A DNA stretch of 64,000 nucleotides. Source: Megaleporinus macrocephalus. Taxonomy: Eukaryota; Chordata; Actinopteri; Characiformes; Anostomidae. Below are positions 1 to 11,720 of the stretch, one piece after another. Numbering within the stretch: the stretch's first letter is position 1; every line of letters starts with the position of its first letter. Below the pieces are notes generated by a model. The model was not told the DNA's origin. It saw only the letters and a program-made list of their open reading frames with translations, and did no database searches. The DNA lies in assembly GCA_021613375.1 (NCBI GenBank), contig CM038722.1, forward strand, positions 21,453,107-21,517,106, given 5' to 3'. The position numbers were made by a program, and so were the translations under genes.

Positions 1-138
1 GAGGTCCAACAGCTGTCTCACAACAACTCTGAACTTTACCAACACATTATAAGTCTTATAGACAGTCAACAGTGAAAAACCCCACAAAGATAAACACTAA
101 GAAACATTGAGAAGATGTGAAAATGCCCCCGCACTCAC

Positions 139-262
139 AGTTCAGCCAGTCGCAGGACACAGTGAACCTGTAGAAACTCTTCACCTCCTCCAGAGAAATC
201 TTCATGAATCCTCCTCCTTCCACCATGGGCTGCAGACGCACCTCACACTCCTCTTTCAGCAT
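139..262 (-). CDS. candidate coding exon, unassigned
   Basis: Open minus-strand segment from an ATG at 262, beginning MLKEECEVRLQPMVEGGGFM and continuing through KISLEEVKSFYRFTVSCDW, then a strong donor (GAACT|GTGAGTGC). The composition looks like real protein rather than repeat noise. The sequence upstream on this strand is purine-rich with no convincing acceptor, so it may be a first exon. I do not recognise the protein. It could belong to the same gene as the segments at 10.0 and 26.8 kb. Confidence 0.4.
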
Positions 263-300
263 CTCACCGCCCTCCACCCTCTCTCAATCGTTACCTCCTC

Positions 301-1039
301 ACAGCTAGCTTCTCCTTCTACCCCTCACCTACTCACTCTCTACCTGTCTCGGTCTGCTTTTCATTTTCTGTTTCTTTTTCTATCGCTGACTCTCTCTCTC
401 TACCTTTGCTTCTCATGTTCCTCTCATTTGTTTTATTTCTCTCTCTCCGTTTCTCTTCCGTGCTTTTTCCCCCGTGCTTCCCGCTTCCCTCACTCTCTCT
501 CACACACACACACACACGAGCACGCCTGCATGTACAAAAAAGGTGTGAACGCTGCAGGGATTTCAGGCTCCGCCCATTCAGAGCTCAGGTAAGATTAACG
601 GCAGCAAAACAAAAGGAGCGCCACCCTTTGTCTTACAGGTAACCACAGAGCAACATCTGTCCTTCTTTACTAGAGGGGCTGTGACACCACATGACTCTAT
701 GATGCAGAGCCACACAAAGGTTTCTATACTGAAATTCATTAACAGTCATACTGAGTCATCAACTATAACCTAGAACCTCACCGGCATGGGCATTTTGTGG
801 CTACTGATTGTTATTAAAAAGTTCTACCAGGGCCGGTGCTGGGGGGGGCTGAGGGGGGCACCTCCCTCCCAAATTTTGTCTTGGCTCCCCTCAGTCGCAA
901 GGCAAGCAGCAGCTATTATCTCTGAACCAATCAAAAAACGTATTTCGCAGTGCAGTGTAAAGATACGTCCTTGCTTATTTCTGATTTGCTTATATTGTAA
1001 TATCCTGACTCGTTCCTATCTCCACTTCTGAGTATTATA
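301..1039. other. non-coding, pyrimidine-rich then mixed
   Basis: A long CT-rich tract (about 330-500) leads into a short CA repeat at 501-517. At 826-1010 a GGGCCGGTGCTGG start and G-runs suggest a degraded repeat, but no ends could be fixed. The open frames here are low-complexity. Confidence 0.5.
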
Positions 1040-1047
1040 GTCTCAGC

Positions 1048-1388
1048 TAGAGATGGGACCGATCCGATACAATATCGGTATCAGGGCCGATATTGACGTA
1101 ATTTAACGTATCGGATACCGGGCGAATGCGGCCGATCCACTTACTGATCCATTTTCCAGTCCGCAGCTTGAGCTGGACAATAAACACGCCGTAACGTTAA
1201 CACGAAACGCACCAGTGATCCGTATTCCAGTTCCACAGTAACCCCCAGCAGCTTCAGTCTGCAGCTGGCTGAAAAATGTCCGTTGTGTGGAGATTTTATA
1301 TATCGGTATATCGGTATTTGTATCGGTATCGGCAGTTATATATCGGTATCGGATCGGAACTGAAAAACACTGTATCGGCCCATCACTA
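1048..1388. mobile_element. hAT-type MITE with 8-bp target duplication
   Basis: A 341-bp element with inverted ends (TAGAGATGGGACCGAT at left; TAGTGATGGGCCGATAC as the reverse complement of the right end) and a TATCGGTATC-rich interior. It is flanked by a perfect 8-bp duplication, GTCTCAGC, at 1040-1047 and 1389-1396. There is no transposase, so it is non-autonomous. The 8-bp duplication and TAG ends fit hAT. Confidence 0.88.
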
Positions 1389-1396
1389 GTCTCAGC

Positions 1397-3022
1397 CTGC
1401 GTCTATTTACTTTAGTCAGCCTTGATTTAAAGTTGTACTAAAGCTTTTCATGAAACAGAGTTGTTCTGTCAGTGTAATGCTACATTAATTAAGGGGGGTT
1501 ATTATAATGAACCACAATTAGATCGTCTTTTTTAATTTACTTAGGCAAAGTGTACTCTTCACTTTTTTAAGTATAAGATTGAAGGCACATGCAACATTTT
1601 TATTTCTTTACCTCATATATTATTTTAAGGCAGTATCATCAGACCTGCTGTCATCACTTATGCACAAATATATTTCTGAATATATCAGTATGCCCAGACA
1701 TTATGTTTAATATATGAAAGTTATGAATAATATAGGAAAGTCCAAACAGGTGGTCTAACAAACATGTAACAATTAGTAGATGCTGCTGGGTACATGCCGT
1801 TTGTGACATAACAGAATGTATTGGGGGGGGGGGGGTTACTTGTTACTACCCTGCTACAACTCTGCTATATCCCAAAGCATCACCCAGTTCACACCTACAC
1901 TTAGAGCTGTCTACCTCTGATCAGTTAACCCAGGACACATGTTAATACCAAGTGCAAACAGGGCCTAAGATTTTGCCCTGTACCAGTGAAAAGAGACCAC
2001 CATAGGACCACCTTAGTCTAGATACTATGGGTTAGAGGATGATTAATCTGAATTGTGCATGGAAAGGTGTCTCCTACCAGACACCTTTAGGAGTACCAAC
2101 AAAATATTTCTATGAATTGGCCTTTAAGTGTACGCTGTCTGTCAAAAACAGCAGCAACAGTGGTCCCAGGGTGGTCTCCTTCCAGTTATAGACAGGCTAG
2201 ATCTGGGCTATATAGTTGCGGAGAAACACATGAGCTACCTATACATACCTATATGACTGGGGATTCTCGCTAAACAAATGGATTAAGGCTAGTCTTGGAC
2301 CAAACTGCAGTGCCAAAGCTAAATCATTATTGGATATCCCTTTAATGTAGGCTTAACTATTAATCCTTACAATTCCTAGGTAATCCTAATGCCTAGATAA
2401 AGCTTCAATATCACTTTGAGAGCACCTCTGTGTTTACCTTTGGCTGAAGTCTGTATATATTTGTGCTGTTTTCTTCTGGGCCTGGCGAAGCAGAAAAATA
2501 AAGTCTCCATAACTGCATCTATGTACAGCCTGTCCAGAATCACTCGCCGTGTGTGCAGCTTTCAACATAACACTGCGTGTGTGCTGCATTCATTGTAACA
2601 CCTTTAAGCATATAATCCAAAGGTCGAGTGTGTGTGTGTGCATGGGTTCACTGAGAGCACTTTGAGCCACACTTAGTTAATACCCCTGTCATTTATCACA
2701 CAGCAACCTCCAATAACAATCAACCACAGTTCAAACACGGCTTATCACAGAACACAATATAGTACAATATCAAAAACCCAAATACATTTCACAATATCAT
2801 ATCAAATCAGTTCCTATCGGACACACCTTGTTGTGCCCTTCAAAAAAAGCCATTCAAGTCTGGGTTAACAGCTATTTGGTACACTGCTAAATTTGTTATT
2901 AGCAAAAAAGACCAACACAGAATTTAATAATATTAATATAATATATATAATATAACATAAAGAATAACCTCTTACTACACAGAATACTATACTGCTAATA
3001 TAATATAAAGAACAATCTCTTA
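1397..3022. other. non-coding, no feature seen
   Basis: AT-rich intergenic DNA with a G9-10 run near 1825 and a short GT run near 2625. There are no credible exons or element ends. Confidence 0.5.
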
Positions 3023-3030
3023 CTACACAG

Positions 3031-3345
3031 TAGGACGTATCGTGATACAGCTGTCACGATTCAATATATCGTGATATACTGCGATACTGCAAGCTGAGTG
3101 ATATACTGCGATTTTTTAAATCCTACTATTAAAACACACCACTATATGAACAGGTTTACCAAAGCTTACAATAGCATTGCGCCCTTGTACTGCTTGTTAA
3201 TGTTGGAGTGGAGTTGAAAATGCATTACAACACTGCCATCTAGTGGTCAGAGGTTTAAACGCAACACACAATGATTCTGCCAGGACAATACTGTGTTAAT
3301 AGAGTCGAAACGAAACATAATATCCAATATTTTCTTACACCCCTA
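3031..3345 (+). mobile_element. CTCF-motif MITE, copy 1 (5' truncated interior)
   Basis: A 315-bp member of the family best seen at 28281-28663. The right end TTACACCCCTA is intact and the left lacks about 35 bp of the usual GGCAAGAACC region. A perfect 8-bp duplication, CTACACAG, flanks it (3023-3030 and 3346-3353). It carries the CTCF-like motif at 3233-3246. Confidence 0.85.
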
Positions 3346-3353
3346 CTACACAG

Positions 3354-4720
3354 AATGTTATACTGATTATATACATAAGAGAACTAATGTTGCATTTGCA
3401 GTCAAGTTACAAAACATGGTACTAATGAAAGGGCTACTGTTAGCCAAAAGAAACAGGCCTGTCACCACTGCCCAATAGCCGGACACTAAATACACCTCTG
3501 GACGAGCTCCACCTCTTGGAGAGACAGAGACGACTGCCATCAACATATACCAAATGTCAATTACGGACGGCAGAAAAAGTAATTAAAACTTTTTGCTGCA
3601 CTTTTAGGTCACATGGTTACCTACGTTCCAGAAAACCACATGCCTATACAAATCAAATATCTGGTCATTGAATTCCTGGGTTAAGGATGATGTTATGGGC
3701 TCGACAGTTGCTAAGTATTCTTTAAAACCAGGTCAGCGAGTGGTAGGAATAGTTAGGAGACAGCAGCAGCGTCCTCTGTAGGCCAAAACAAGCACCATAT
3801 GAGGCAACTCTGCTACAGGTCTTTCTCTGGACTTTCCGGTGTGTTTCTAATTATCTATTAAAGCAAACAGAGACATTTGAGGAAACCGCTCTAGTTGGGG
3901 ACCGACCTAAAGAAAGGGAGACCCTGAAAAACGGGGGACGCCTGGTCACCCCAAATAATGAGGCTCTTCATGCTGCTGTCATTTTCTACAAATGTGACAG
4001 TAACACTTGATCTGTGAGGAGTTTTTGCTCTGAAGACATTCTGCATGCTTGTTTTGTGCTTCGTCTCGTGTGGATCTCCAGAATCAGCTCAAACTGATGC
4101 TGAAAAGCATCCTTCACAACGTCACAGCTGCCCATGTCGTGAGAAGCAAAGGACCCTCTCAAAGGTATTCTGCCTCTCTCATATATTTTAAGTTGGTAAA
4201 TGTTCAAAACCATTGCTTCACATCTGGTGTATACAGCTTTGATGCAAATAAATATATTAATTAATTAAAAAATAAATCAATTAATTAATTCAATCTATAA
4301 ATAATTACATTTTCATGCACCGTTGTGTTCTCACTTCACAGAATGACAACAGCGCTGATGTCTTTAGCTTATGTGCTACAATATTTGGTTGACGTGTTTC
4401 CGGATATATGTTTAGGTCCCTCTTAAAGCCAGTGTATGAAGTGTTTAGCCATTAAAAGATCTCTGTTTGCAGATTAAGCAACAGAATGCTAAATACACAG
4501 AACAAAGACCAGTGGATTTGGAACAAAGATCTGCTTTTTGGAAGGCACACTCAGCAAACACGCTCCTAAGACTAAGCACATTGTAAATATGCATCTGTTC
4601 AGCAAAACTTCAAATGTGCTGTAATACAGGCAAGTACAAACAGGCAGCAGCTCGAGCTGGCAATGCAGAAAATCAAACATCACAGCATCAGTTTTACCAG
4701 TACACAGATAGACTAATGCA
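3354..4720. other. non-coding, no feature seen
   Basis: Mixed-composition DNA with a TTAATTAA-rich patch near 4255-4300. The open frames are short and lack codon structure. Confidence 0.5.
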
Positions 4721-4722
4721 AG

Positions 4723-4874
<152 letters not shown>

Positions 4875-4999
4875 AAAGCTTATGGAAAAAGATTTAGACT
4901 CACGCAGTTTAAGAAGCATCTGTTGGTGTTTCTGCTCAGTTCCTCGTCACTTCACTCACTGCTATGTGAATGTATGTGCCTTCAATACTCAGTCTGTTT

Positions 5000-5002
<3 letters not shown>

Positions 5003-5035
<33 letters not shown>
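5003..5035. repeat. (GT)n microsatellite
   Basis: About 16 GT units shortly after the GA array. Confidence 0.95.
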
Positions 5036-5039
<4 letters not shown>

Positions 5040-5040
<1 letters not shown>

Positions 5041-5940
5041 CTTCCACACACGACCCTGATGGTCATTCACTGCATTAATAAACCCGCTTGTTCAGCTCCT
5101 CCTCGCTATGCTTGTGTATGTGTGGTTCCTCCTAGTGCTGAGACCACTTGCTGTGTCACCAAATGCACTTGCTGGTGAAGGCAGCACTTGTTTGTTTGTG
5201 TGTTCATTTACAGAACTGCATGGCTCACTGAGCGTGTGTCAAACAGAAAAGTTGCCCCCAAAAGTGCAAAAGTGTGTAAATGTTTAGACACATTAGCCTT
5301 TGGCTCTTTTTAAACCACTGGGCGTTCTTTAGGTGACTAAATACAATGTATTTTTTCTCAAAACACTAAAGGAAAAGTAACGTAGGAATCCACAAAGTTC
5401 ACAAACCAGGATTCATGGTGATACTGTGTGTCCCAAACCCACCAAATACTTAGTGAGGTGTAAAAAGAAAACATATACTTCTCAAAAACGTTGTTAAAGC
5501 ATGAATTTAAAAGATGACACAACCATATCTCCAGAAAACATATAGTTCTTTCTCCTCTCTCCTCATTTCTGCATTAACCTGCATCCCTTCATTCACCGGT
5601 AGTGTCTTCAGCAGCGAAAAGCAACAAAAGTGTTAACTATTTCTCCTTCTATTTAGATCACTTATTCTGTTTGCTGCTGAATGTGGGTTCTTGTTGAGAG
5701 CGGTCGGTGGTCACTTGCCAAAACCTGTAGCCATTTGTGATGGATGCTTGGTGGGGCGAATGTTCCAGGGAGATAGGTGCTACTGGGTGGTTAGGTACTT
5801 GCCCTGTTCTCCAGAGGGAACACAGGAGACAGCAGGTGCGGTGCAAGGGGGGCAATTTATTGGGCTGGGGGAACACCCACTCTCCACATCGTCACAATCC
5901 AGGATAAAACAGTAGGCAGAACGTACAGGCTAAAACATAG
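5040..5940. other. non-coding, no feature seen
   Basis: Mixed sequence. The short open frames at 5658-5915 show no splice sites or family resemblance. Confidence 0.45.
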
Positions 5941-5942
5941 AG

Positions 5943-5945
<3 letters not shown>

Positions 5946-5992
<47 letters not shown>

Positions 5993-6005
5993 CATACATA
6001 TATAC

Positions 6006-6090
<85 letters not shown>

Positions 6091-6097
6091 TACATAC

Positions 6098-6177
<80 letters not shown>

Positions 6178-6180
6178 CAC

Positions 6181-6267
<87 letters not shown>
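5946..6267. repeat. (TA)n microsatellite with CATA interruptions
   Basis: 320 bp of TA broken by short ACATA/CACATA blocks. The YIYIYI frames on the minus strand are repeat artefacts. Confidence 0.97.
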
Positions 6268-6269
<2 letters not shown>

Positions 6270-6362
6270 GTTGGCATCTCTACTACCTCTCATGTATGAG
6301 TACTAACATTGTAGTGCGTCTGCTCTAAGGCACTGAAAGTAACTATCACACACGGTTGCATT

Positions 6363-6550
6363 TCGTCGCTGTCCAAAGAAAATTTTTGTTTTTCTACATC
6401 ATTTGAAAGCAGCATTTACAACGTTGTAAAACTTCATGATGAATGGACCAATAGAACTGCTTAAATGGCTTGGAAAAAATCTGGTCTGATAATTTTGGCC
6501 TCTCCTGTAAAGTTGCCATTTTGGAGTTCATTTGGAGACAGTGACGATTT
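6363..6550. mobile_element. decayed MITE related to 13901-14134
   Basis: Starts CGTCGCTGTCCAAAG and ends near GACAGTGACGAT, degraded inverted ends. The interior shares phrases with the 13.9-kb copy (catcatttgaaagcagc, atggaccaatagaactgct, gttgccattttgga). Confidence 0.6.
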
Positions 6551-9500
6551 ACTCTTCCTTTGATGTGATTGACGAAGTTAGAACACGGCGTCGGGGCAGC
6601 AGTGCTACTTCTTAATTCTCTAATGTTGGACTGATTTGACTACAGTGACTCACTGTCACCTCTTAGGGCACAAAGTGGTAGCACCAGTCAGAGCTTGATG
6701 GTCAGCATGCTAACGCTGCAGATATCTCCACAGCACAGACATCTTTGACATACGGCTATTTCTTCACATTCTTTTAGTTAATTATTGAGTAATGTGTGAA
6801 GTAAAGCATTGTATCATCTTATTATCTTATTAAACTCTCTACTGTATAAGTTAACAGGTTTGTGAAGATGCCGCATCGGAACACTTGCCTTGCTTTTCTA
6901 AGGTTCGTGCTGAAATAGACCTATTGTGTTTAAACTTGGCACCACTGTGCCCTTTTAAAACGAGACCACAGTGGTGTGGGAGGCTACAGAAACAGATTTC
7001 AGAAGGAAACAAATAAAAATACAGTATATTGTTGTACAGTTCTGCCTCTGTAGTTAAACATAGAATGTTAATATCATAAATGGTTTGAAAGCTATTTCAG
7101 TTTTAATGCAATGTGTTCCGATGTACTGGCAGCAACACTTCAATCTCAAAGGGTTACGTTTTCAGCCCACCTTTACTTAATATACTATTATTTCAGTCAA
7201 ATACAATAGAACAACAGCAAACCATGATAAAAGCATGAAACATTCATAGGCTTATGTTAGAGAATGTGGAACACAACAGTAATAAAATAATTACCATATT
7301 TATTCTATATTTAGCTGGAATCAAAACAGTCCCATCCACTGTTGTTTAAGTGCTACTTAATAGTAGCTCCCTCACAATGTGCTTACAGTGCGAGCCCAGT
7401 ATAAAAGCCATACTATAATCAGGCATACTTTGTAAGTGGCAGCGGTACAGTGTAGAAAAAGAGTGTTTCCCACTTGTGATCTGAAATGCCAATCATTAAG
7501 CTGTGTACTCACTAAACACAGCCCAAACACTTTAAACATTGGCTCTTTTTTTAACATTGGGTCACAGAGAAATTGTGTGCTTGGTACAATTACAGTAGAC
7601 GTGTTTTTCTCAAGTATTTTGCTAAATGTTTTGTTTGGTAACGTCCACTCATCCATCCCCACACTGCGACCCACAACCCTGAAACCTGAGGCTGTTTTTC
7701 TTACATTGGTGTCGGTGAGCATTTCATTGATGGGATCATGAGCTCAAAAACACAAAGAAGTAACAATTCGATAAAAGAAAATGACTGAAATGGTCCACTT
7801 CAAATTTAATGCCACTTGGACTGACATGTTTCCTAACACACTGAACTTGATATATTAAGCCAGACACACACACACAACCCTAATAACCACCAATGCATCC
7901 CAACAGGAAACCAAACACAGGGCAATGTATTCTAAAAGGTGGTCAGCAATTTCAGTATGCCCCAATCTCCTCTAGCTGCCCTCCACAAACTCAGAGATAA
8001 CTCTGTTTCCCCTCAGGAAACACACACTCAATCATCGCACAAACAGAATCACCAAATCCTTCCCCTTTAATATAAAAAAGAATGACTTTCTGTATTTATT
8101 CACAAATCACACTCTTTCATACAGGACGTTTGTGAACTCATAACCATTTTGTAAATTCTTACATGAACATGACTAAAACATCTAACAAAGATCTAATAGA
8201 GAACCCAACTGAACAAATAACATTTTATTATTCAACTAATTAATCCAACATTAAATGCCTTTGCTGGTACGAGTATGTAGACATTTGCTTTTAGTAAATG
8301 GTGTGACCCCCTTGAGCAGCAACCCCATGATGTCTTGGCCTATTTCTCCTCACAAAACTGCTTCCACTGTTATGTTTGTGAGCCTTCTTGCATGAATGCC
8401 TCAACATTTCTATTTGATTAAGATCTTGACTTTGACTCCGCCTTGCCAAAACGCAACACTTCCTCTGCTTTAACCATTCTTTGAGGACTCATCCGTGTTT
8501 TTAAGGTTTGTGGTGTCCCAAGGTTTGCTTACCCAAGGTCAAGGTTAGTTCACAAGTCGATGCCCTAATTTTTGTCTTGGTTTATATCCAGTCTTGATAT
8601 AATCTATAATTCTTAGCTACATAAAATGATGAACCTGCCCTGGTCCAGCAGCAGAAATAAACAGCCCTAAACTGTGATACTGCCACCGCTGTGTGTCACA
8701 GTTGGGTTGAGATTCTAAGGTAAGCATATAGTATTTAGTTTTGCCATTTGTGCCTCATTAATCCATATAACATTACTTCAGTAGTCTTCCCACAGTAGCT
8801 TTCTCCGAGCCATCATTCCATGCAGTTTTCTTGTTCAGTGTGTGAATGGTTGTTGACTCATGAACACTGATATTAGCCATCAGAAGTGAGGGCTGTAGAT
8901 CCTTAGATTTTACACTGGGGGTCTTTGCCATCTCCCAGAATCCTCTACACCTTAGAGTCATTTAGAGTTACACCATTTGCACTGTATTTTGCCCACAAGG
9001 ACATTTACTATTGGATTATTTTGTATAACAAATGAATGACAAACTCTGCTTAGCTGTTGTTATTAATTAACGGAAGATCTGATCAGGTCACATTGGCAAT
9101 TTTGCAATTTACAAAACTCTGACGGTTTCACAAACGGTAAGTATGCTGGTGCCAAGTGGCTGCTGCTTTTCATTGGTTGCTTTTTTATTAGTGTTTTGTT
9201 TTGTTTGTGTGTAAGTTTATGTTTCTCCACTGGTTAAAGAGTTAGAAGCAAGAGGAGACTTTTTTTTAAGGAATTCAAAAACTTTGCCTGGCCACGTGAG
9301 TAAAGCTACACTACACTCTGGCCGCTGCCTGGACCAGCTGCTTAGATGATTCTGCACTACAGCTGTGGGGCTGCCTGGTCCGGTGGAGTTTGGACACTTG
9401 AGCAGCGGACCTACAGGGCTTCCCAGGCCAACAGCCTGTGTGGTATTACACTGTAGACGGCTATTAATTCCTTCTGGGCTAGCTAAGCGACTCTACCTAG

Positions 9501-9950
9501 TGGACTGGGGATTTTTTCTTTAACCAGCTGTGGGACCTGTTTGTGTGTGTGTGTTTGTTGTGATGTTTAATTTATCACTGATTATCACTGATATTTGTGT
9601 ATTAGGTAATGGAAGCAGGGCTATTGTATATGTAAATGTAATGCTAATAATAGTAAAGTTTTCTCTGTGTGTCATTTTACCTTCTACTGCCTCGCATCGT
9701 GACATGACTGGCCAACAATCTTCTCAAAACTACCCTAAAACAATATCTCAGGCATCCCAAAGCATATTCATAACCATAAAATATAATTTTCTTTTTTTCT
9801 TGTGATGGTATTTAACAAACCATCACCACCACAGTGAACACTTGCAATGCAGTTCACATCTAATCACTCTAAATACAGCAAAAAATACCATCAAAGACAC
9901 AACAGCATTGTTTCTTTCTCACCCTGTATCACTCAAACACACACACACAC
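6551..9950. other. non-coding, no feature seen
   Basis: About 3.4 kb of intergenic or intronic DNA. Open frames reach at most 116 codons (7372-7722) and resemble no family I know. Short TG repeat near 9541. Confidence 0.45.
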
Positions 9951-9956
9951 CCTCAC

Positions 9957-10149
9957 CGTTCCAGTCCCTCCAGGAGCTCCTGCGCTGGTAGGTGCTGTAG
10001 TTTCCTCCCTGCAGTACCGTCATTGACAGGCTGTGAACGAGCTGAGAGAGTCTGTTAAGGATCCGCTGAGGAGCCTCCTGACCCTCCCGCAGCAGCTCCT
10101 GCAGAGACATCCAGCCTGCTGACCCACTGACTTCAAACTGGACACGGGC
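9957..10149 (-). CDS. candidate coding exon, unassigned
   Basis: Open segment reading RVQFEVSGSAGWMSLQELLR, QEAPQRILNRLSQLVHSL and LQGGNYSTYQRRSSWRDWN, with donor AACG|GTGAGG. The upper limit assumes the acceptor GTCAG at 10150-10154. Alternatively the segment starts at the ATG at 10110 as a first exon, with the CpG-rich patch at about 11.4-11.7 kb as promoter. The amphipathic helix pattern and high third-position GC support coding. The family is not recognised. Confidence 0.45.
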
Positions 10150-10229
10150 CTGACTTCAAGTCCTGACCTCAGCCCAGACCAGCTGGACTGCACCTGGGGA
10201 AACCTGGGTCAACAGTAGGCCACAGCAGC

Positions 10230-11415
10230 TCCAGATAGAGTACACTGGACTGCTCTAGGGTTAAGTGTGGAGCCCAAATCGGGACAAGACAAGATCTTTC
10301 AAGCTTGTCCCAAATAGAGTTACAGTACACTGAAGTTCTCGCCTTACTGTGCTGTGCTTTAAGGGGCAAATGAGTGGTCCATGTCAAGGTGAAGCTTCCC
10401 TTTTCTTCGCTTTGCTTTAGAGATAGCAGAGTAGTCCACGTCAAAGCAAGCCAGTTCAATCAAACTTCATTCCAAACAGAGTTCCAGCATAACAGGTTGT
10501 TCCAATCACTTTTTCTTTGCTTTAAGGGGACGTGGACAGTCCTGGCAAGGCAAGCTGGTTCAAATTGAGCTCAACCTAGAATCATAGTAGAGTACAATTG
10601 TCTTTGCTTTAGAGATAACTTAGCAGTTCAAGGCAGGGACACAATGGTCCAAGTGAAGTCCTATAATAGGGCAGCTGTTCCTTACCCTTTCTTCAAGGGT
10701 GAGTAAGTAGTCCAAGTCAATGCAGGTTAAGCTTGGTCAGTTTAAGCTGGTGCTGGTCCTACAGTATGCTACAGTTTTCTCTTTACTTTGCTTTAAGGGG
10801 AAGTGAGTAGTCCCAAGTCAAGATATAGAATGTTGGTTCAACTTGAGCTTATTCCAAGCAGAACCGAGTGTAACTGAGTATTGCCTTCTCTTTGAATTAG
10901 GGGTAGGCAAAAGAACTTAAGCTTGTCCTAACGTACAGTGCAGCTTTTCCTTCACTTTGGGAAAGTTAATAGTCCCAGTCAAGCCAAGCAGTTCCAATTC
11001 AAGCTCTTTCCAAACAGAATGACAGCTGAGTATTCCTTTCACTTTGATTTGCATTAAGGTTAAGCAAGTGATCCAATCGCAACAAGAGAAGCTCGTCCAA
11101 ACAAGTTCGTCTGCACAGTATAGCAGTTTTCTCTTGACTCTGCTTTGCTTTAAGGGGATGTGACCACCCCAAGTCAAGGCAAGGTTCCAAACAAACACAC
11201 AACACAGATTCGCTTCACTTTGCTGAGTAGTCCAAAGACAGCACGAGACGTTGGTCCAAAGTCAGCTTGTTCCACCATACAGCACAGTGTTTCTTGAATT
11301 TCGCTTTGTTTTAAGGGGAGGTGAAGAGTCCACGTCAATGCAAGACAAGCCGGTTCAATTTATTCCAAATGAAGTTACAGCAGAGTTTCCTCTTCACTTT
11401 GCTTCTTCGTTAAGC
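10230..11415. repeat. old, degenerate tandem repeat of about 90 bp
   Basis: A phrase like CTTTGCTTTAAGGGG..GTGAGTAGTCCAAGTCAA recurs about 13 times, near 10354, 10414, 10515, 10601, 10695, 10785, 10890, 10955, 11040, 11138, 11215, 11297 and 11394. Each is followed by a looser GTTCAA..TTCCAAACAGA block. Spacing varies from 60 to 105 bp. Copies are heavily diverged, so the array is ancient. Confidence 0.75.
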
Positions 11416-11720
11416 CGGTAACGGGAAGGATTCAGTGGTTGCGCTTCCGTGCCGAGAAGCATCTTCACGCTTGTGTTTGTTGAGACTGCGTCCCGGTTCT
11501 CACGCTGTCTTACGCACACACACACACACACTCAACACGAAGCCTTGCTCGCAGTGGAGCGCGGAGCTGAGGAGAGGAAGAGAGGGTGGGTGATTTGCCG
11601 GGACGTTTTAGCACAAATCCCCATCTGCTCGGCTAATTATACCGACAGCAGCAGCAGCCGAGCAGGCGGCGCTCACACTCACACACACACACACGAACGT
11701 ACACTAATCTTTAGCATTCT
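11416..11720 (-). promoter_or_regulatory. CpG-rich patch, possible promoter
   Basis: After kilobases of CpG-poor DNA, this stretch has many CpGs (for example cggtaacgggaagg, gagcgcggagc, gagcaggcggcgctc) and a CAG repeat. It lies about 1.3 kb upstream, on the minus strand, of the candidate exon at 9957-10149. Promoter activity is inferred from composition and position only. Confidence 0.35.

Noticed and set aside
826..1010. GGGCCGGTGCTGG start of a possible transposon
   Set aside because: The right end could not be located, so it was left as unassigned sequence.
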